DNA of 6,060 bases from Verrucomicrobiales bacterium. Lineage in GTDB: Bacteria; Verrucomicrobiota; Verrucomicrobiia; Verrucomicrobiales; Akkermansiaceae. The position numbers and the translations under genes were made by a program. Shown here one piece after another: positions 5,780 through 6,060 of this stretch (within the stretch, counting starts at the first letter, position 1; each line of letters begins with the position of its first letter). Location: assembly GCA_003527555.1 (NCBI GenBank), contig DPWT01000026.1:1-6060 (forward strand). The letters are read 5' to 3'. Under the pieces are notes generated by a model, which was given only the letters and a program-made list of their open reading frames with translations, did no database searches and had not been told where the DNA came from.

Positions 5780-6060
5780 ATGAAAATAGCCATCATCTGC
5801 ATCACCACATTACTTATTTTGCCACTAGCTTTGAACGCGAAAATGAAAGCGCTTATCATTGATGGTCAAAACAACCATGCCGTGTGGCCAAAATCCACCA
5901 TCATGATGAAACAATACCTGGAAGATACAGGCCTATTTGAGGTGAAAGTCATCCGTTGCAAGTTCACATGGAAAGGTGAGCGCGAAAAAGATTTCCTACC
6001 ATTGGCAAAAGCCGGCAAGACTGAGAACCTCAAAAAACCAAAAGCTGATCCTAATTTCAA
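5780..6060 (+). CDS. Secreted ThuA-domain protein, 5' part (cut by window end)
   Basis: Only the first 93 codons are visible and the frame stays open at the window edge. Residues 1-20 form a signal peptide (Lys2, a hydrophobic run, then LALNA with likely cleavage after Ala20), so the product is exported. From residue 23 KALIIDGQNNHAVWPKST is the start of a ThuA domain, a glutamine-amidotransferase-like fold, followed by a helix (MKQYLEDTG) and a strand (FEVKVIR). The later KADPNF is also typical of secreted ThuA proteins of Verrucomicrobiota and Planctomycetota as I remember them. ThuA is linked by name to trehalose utilisation; these secreted versions are thought to act in sugar or glycan use, with reaction unknown. 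The ATG at 5780 is chosen because it gives the signal peptide; Met22 would lose it. No Shine-Dalgarno is seen. It is divergent from the aminopeptidase gene. Confidence 0.88.
   Translation, partial: MKIAIICITTLLILPLALNAKMKALIIDGQNNHAVWPKSTIMMKQYLEDTGLFEVKVIRCKFTWKGEREKDFLPLAKAGKTENLKKPKADPNF

Noticed and set aside
5866..6060. Minus-strand open frame of 64 codons at the right end.
   Set aside because: Antisense to the ThuA-domain gene, whose plus-strand translation has a signal peptide and family motifs.

Overview
This 6,060-base bacterial window is gene-dense. It holds six complete genes on the minus strand and the 5' end of a seventh on the plus strand. The lineage cannot be fixed from the sequence alone. 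A secreted ThuA-domain protein, a long ArsM with a Cys-rich tail, a zinc-ligand-free type B L31 and a near absence of Shine-Dalgarno sites (only one clear one, in front of rpmE2) fit the Verrucomicrobiota/Planctomycetota group, Verrucomicrobiota being my first guess. That is an inference from gene style, not from a marker gene.

Layout, right to left in the direction most genes are read. A divergent intergenic region (5583-5779) separates a secreted ThuA-domain protein (plus strand, cut by the window end) from a minus-strand run of three genes: an M29-type metallo-aminopeptidase, an exported trypsin-like serine protease and an arsenite methyltransferase (ArsM). Gaps in that run are 51 and 45 bases, so it may be an operon. 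It has a good sigma-70-like promoter almost touching the first ATG, and a possible second promoter with a palindrome at the aminopeptidase stop codon. Next come rpmE2 (ribosomal protein L31 type B), closed by a perfect rho-independent terminator, then dprA, then the nitrogen regulator PII (glnB/glnK).

The PII gene is a self-contained unit: a textbook sigma-54 -24/-12 promoter sits in the 110-base gap after dprA, and a strong hairpin terminator follows the PII stop codon. This implies nitrogen control through a sigma-54 activator such as NtrC. The leftmost 175 bases hold no supported protein gene, but a plus-strand sigma-70-like promoter there fires into the same bidirectional terminator, which would give a small RNA of roughly 85 bases.

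I see no rRNA, tRNA, CRISPR array, insertion sequence or phage gene. The most interesting items are the sigma-54 PII unit, the thiol-rich ArsM and its peptidase neighbours, the apparently leaderless aminopeptidase, the palindrome over the internal promoter, and the candidate small RNA. I find no convincing undescribed multi-gene system.
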